Notes under the pieces: model-generated
The model's database searches: none
Told to the model about the DNA's origin: nothing
Seen by the model: the letters and a program-made list of their open reading frames with translations, nothing else
Assembly (NCBI RefSeq): GCF_004794465.1
Contig: NZ_SSDJ01000155.1
Span: 1 to 35,572 of the forward strand
Direction: 5' to 3'
Source: Microbacterium sp. K24
GTDB lineage: Bacteria > Actinomycetota > Actinomycetes > Actinomycetales > Microbacteriaceae
Length of the DNA stretch: 35,572 bases
Shown: piece by piece, positions 34,818 through 35,572 of the stretch
Position numbering within the stretch: position 1 is the first letter of the stretch
Layout: each line of letters begins with the position of its first letter
Position numbers and translations under genes: made by a program

Positions 34818-35572
34818 GACGAGCACCATGCGTCGGCGCGGCCGACCGGAGAGCAGCGCGTTCGCCAGCGAGACAGCTCGAAGCCCCCGCTTCTCGTACT
34901 CGTCGAGGACATCCGAGATGAGCGCCACCCGATCGAACGGTTCGATCTCCGGGTCGTCGACGCCGTCGGCTGCACCGGCGCGGGAGTCGTGGGCGAGGAC
35001 GATGGCTCCCGCCTCGATTCCTGACGTCGCTCGGGCGAGCCGCTCCGAATGCTCCGCATCGCGCCCGTCGAGGACGCTGGTCGTCCAGAGCACCGGGGTC
35101 ATGCCCGCTCGGTGAACCGCCTGCCAGGTCGCCGGCGACAGGGCTCCGTACGGGGGCCGGTACCAGCGGATCGGGACGCCGGACAGCTGCTCGAGCTCGG
35201 CACGCGACGACTGCAGCATCCGCAGAGCCTCGGCGCCCGTCCACGTGGTGAGTCGCCGGTGGTCAGCCCCGTGCAGGGCGATCTCGTGCCCCTCTGCGAC
35301 GATCCTCTTCAGGAGCTCGGAGTGCGCGCTGGTGCGGGTGAGCAGCACGAAGAACGTCGCCGTCGCGCCGCGCCGGGCGAGCTCGTCGAGGATGCGAGGG
35401 GTCCACTCCGGATCAGGGCCGTCGTCGAGCGTGAGGACGACGACCTTGCGAGCGGTGTCGACGCTCACCACGGAGCGGAACACCGGAGAGACGCCGCGCA
35501 CCGTGCGGCGCAGCGCGGCGCGCAGGCGACGAGCGCTGCGTGCGGGGCGGGCGTCGCGTGCGTACTCCGGCG
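34812..35572 (-). CDS. Polysaccharide deacetylase (NodB domain), 5' end outside the window
   Basis: The frame is open to the right edge, with plausible coding upstream (ARDARPARSARRLRAAL), so GTG 35501 may not be the true start and the gene is marked partial. The 229 residues after that GTG have the carbohydrate esterase 4 motifs: VVLTLDDGPD (Asp-Asp), EIALHGADHRRL (His-x-x-x-His), YRPPYGALSP and near the end IVLAHDSR. All metal and catalytic positions appear intact. It should remove acetyl groups from N-acetyl sugars of peptidoglycan or surface polysaccharide. A signal or membrane helix would be in the missing part. Its position beside the rhamnose and beta-helix genes fits envelope remodelling. 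Confidence 0.9.
   Translation of the reverse strand, partial: PEYARDARPARSARRLRAALRRTVRGVSPVFRSVVSVDTARKVVVLTLDDGPDPEWTPRILDELARRGATATFFVLLTRTSAHSELLKRIVAEGHEIALHGADHRRLTTWTGAEALRMLQSSRAELEQLSGVPIRWYRPPYGALSPATWQAVHRAGMTPVLWTTSVLDGRDAEHSERLARATSGIEAGAIVLAHDSRAGAADGVDDPEIEPFDRVALISDVLDEYEKRGLRAVSLANALLSGRPRRRMVLVG

Overview
The window is high-GC DNA with short intergenic gaps, many GTG starts and 1-4 bp ATGA/GTGA/TGATG overlaps. Together with the gene content (FHA/kinase-linked type VII secretion, mycoredoxin, fused RmlC-RmlD, DtxR/IdeR-type iron box) this points to an actinobacterium, most likely Microbacteriaceae and probably Microbacterium. The genus is inferred from style and gene families; no marker gene is present. 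I see no rRNA, tRNA, CRISPR array or insertion sequence.

Positions 1-8459 carry a phospho-signalling and secretion block on the + strand: a 5'-truncated FHA protein, a membrane Ser/Thr kinase, an RDD membrane protein with a C-terminal FHA domain, and a 1505-residue EccC/EssC-type ATPase with an N-terminal FHA domain. A small WXG100-family protein (8580-8873) follows, with its own promoter and a strong terminator. The other membrane parts of a type VII system (EccB/D/E, mycosin) are not in the window.

Positions 8995-17481 look like the cargo region: a small YWYN protein, an oligopeptide-binding-type lipoprotein, then three tandem cassettes. Each cassette starts with a ~235-residue paralogue of the CpnT-type WXG100-like N-terminal domain (WPDIDED motif) encoded as a separate gene, followed directly by a ~200-residue toxin-position gene. 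Toxin 1 is a pertussis-toxin-S1-like ADP-ribosyltransferase, followed by an SseB-like protein and a small unknown. Toxin 2 is unrecognised and has no gene after it before the next cassette. Toxin 3 has an HxxD/NSS C-terminus resembling Ntox15-type nucleases and is followed by a SUKH (SMI1/KNR4) immunity protein. All three carriers, and the WXG100 gene, share a promoter layout (CTCCCCAT-like box 30-31 bp before a TAnnnT -10). An FHA plus winged-helix protein closes the block. I read this as a type VII secretion effector island with split toxins: carrier and toxin are made as separate polypeptides.

Positions 17505-26569 are mostly housekeeping: a resolvase-like domain protein, malate dehydrogenase, a YpfJ-type zinc metallopeptidase, proline iminopeptidase, an aldehyde dehydrogenase, an MFS/GPH transporter, a mycoredoxin-like protein, a one-lobe substrate-binding lipoprotein overlapping a cation-diffusion-facilitator gene, and a SIP-domain-only protein under a perfect iron box in a probably leaderless promoter.

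Positions 26571-35572 concern the cell envelope: a TagD-like cytidylyltransferase, a GT2-GtrA fusion, the dTDP-rhamnose operon rmlA-rmlB-rmlCD, a secreted beta-helix protein with a long Thr-Pro linker, and a polysaccharide deacetylase running off the right edge.
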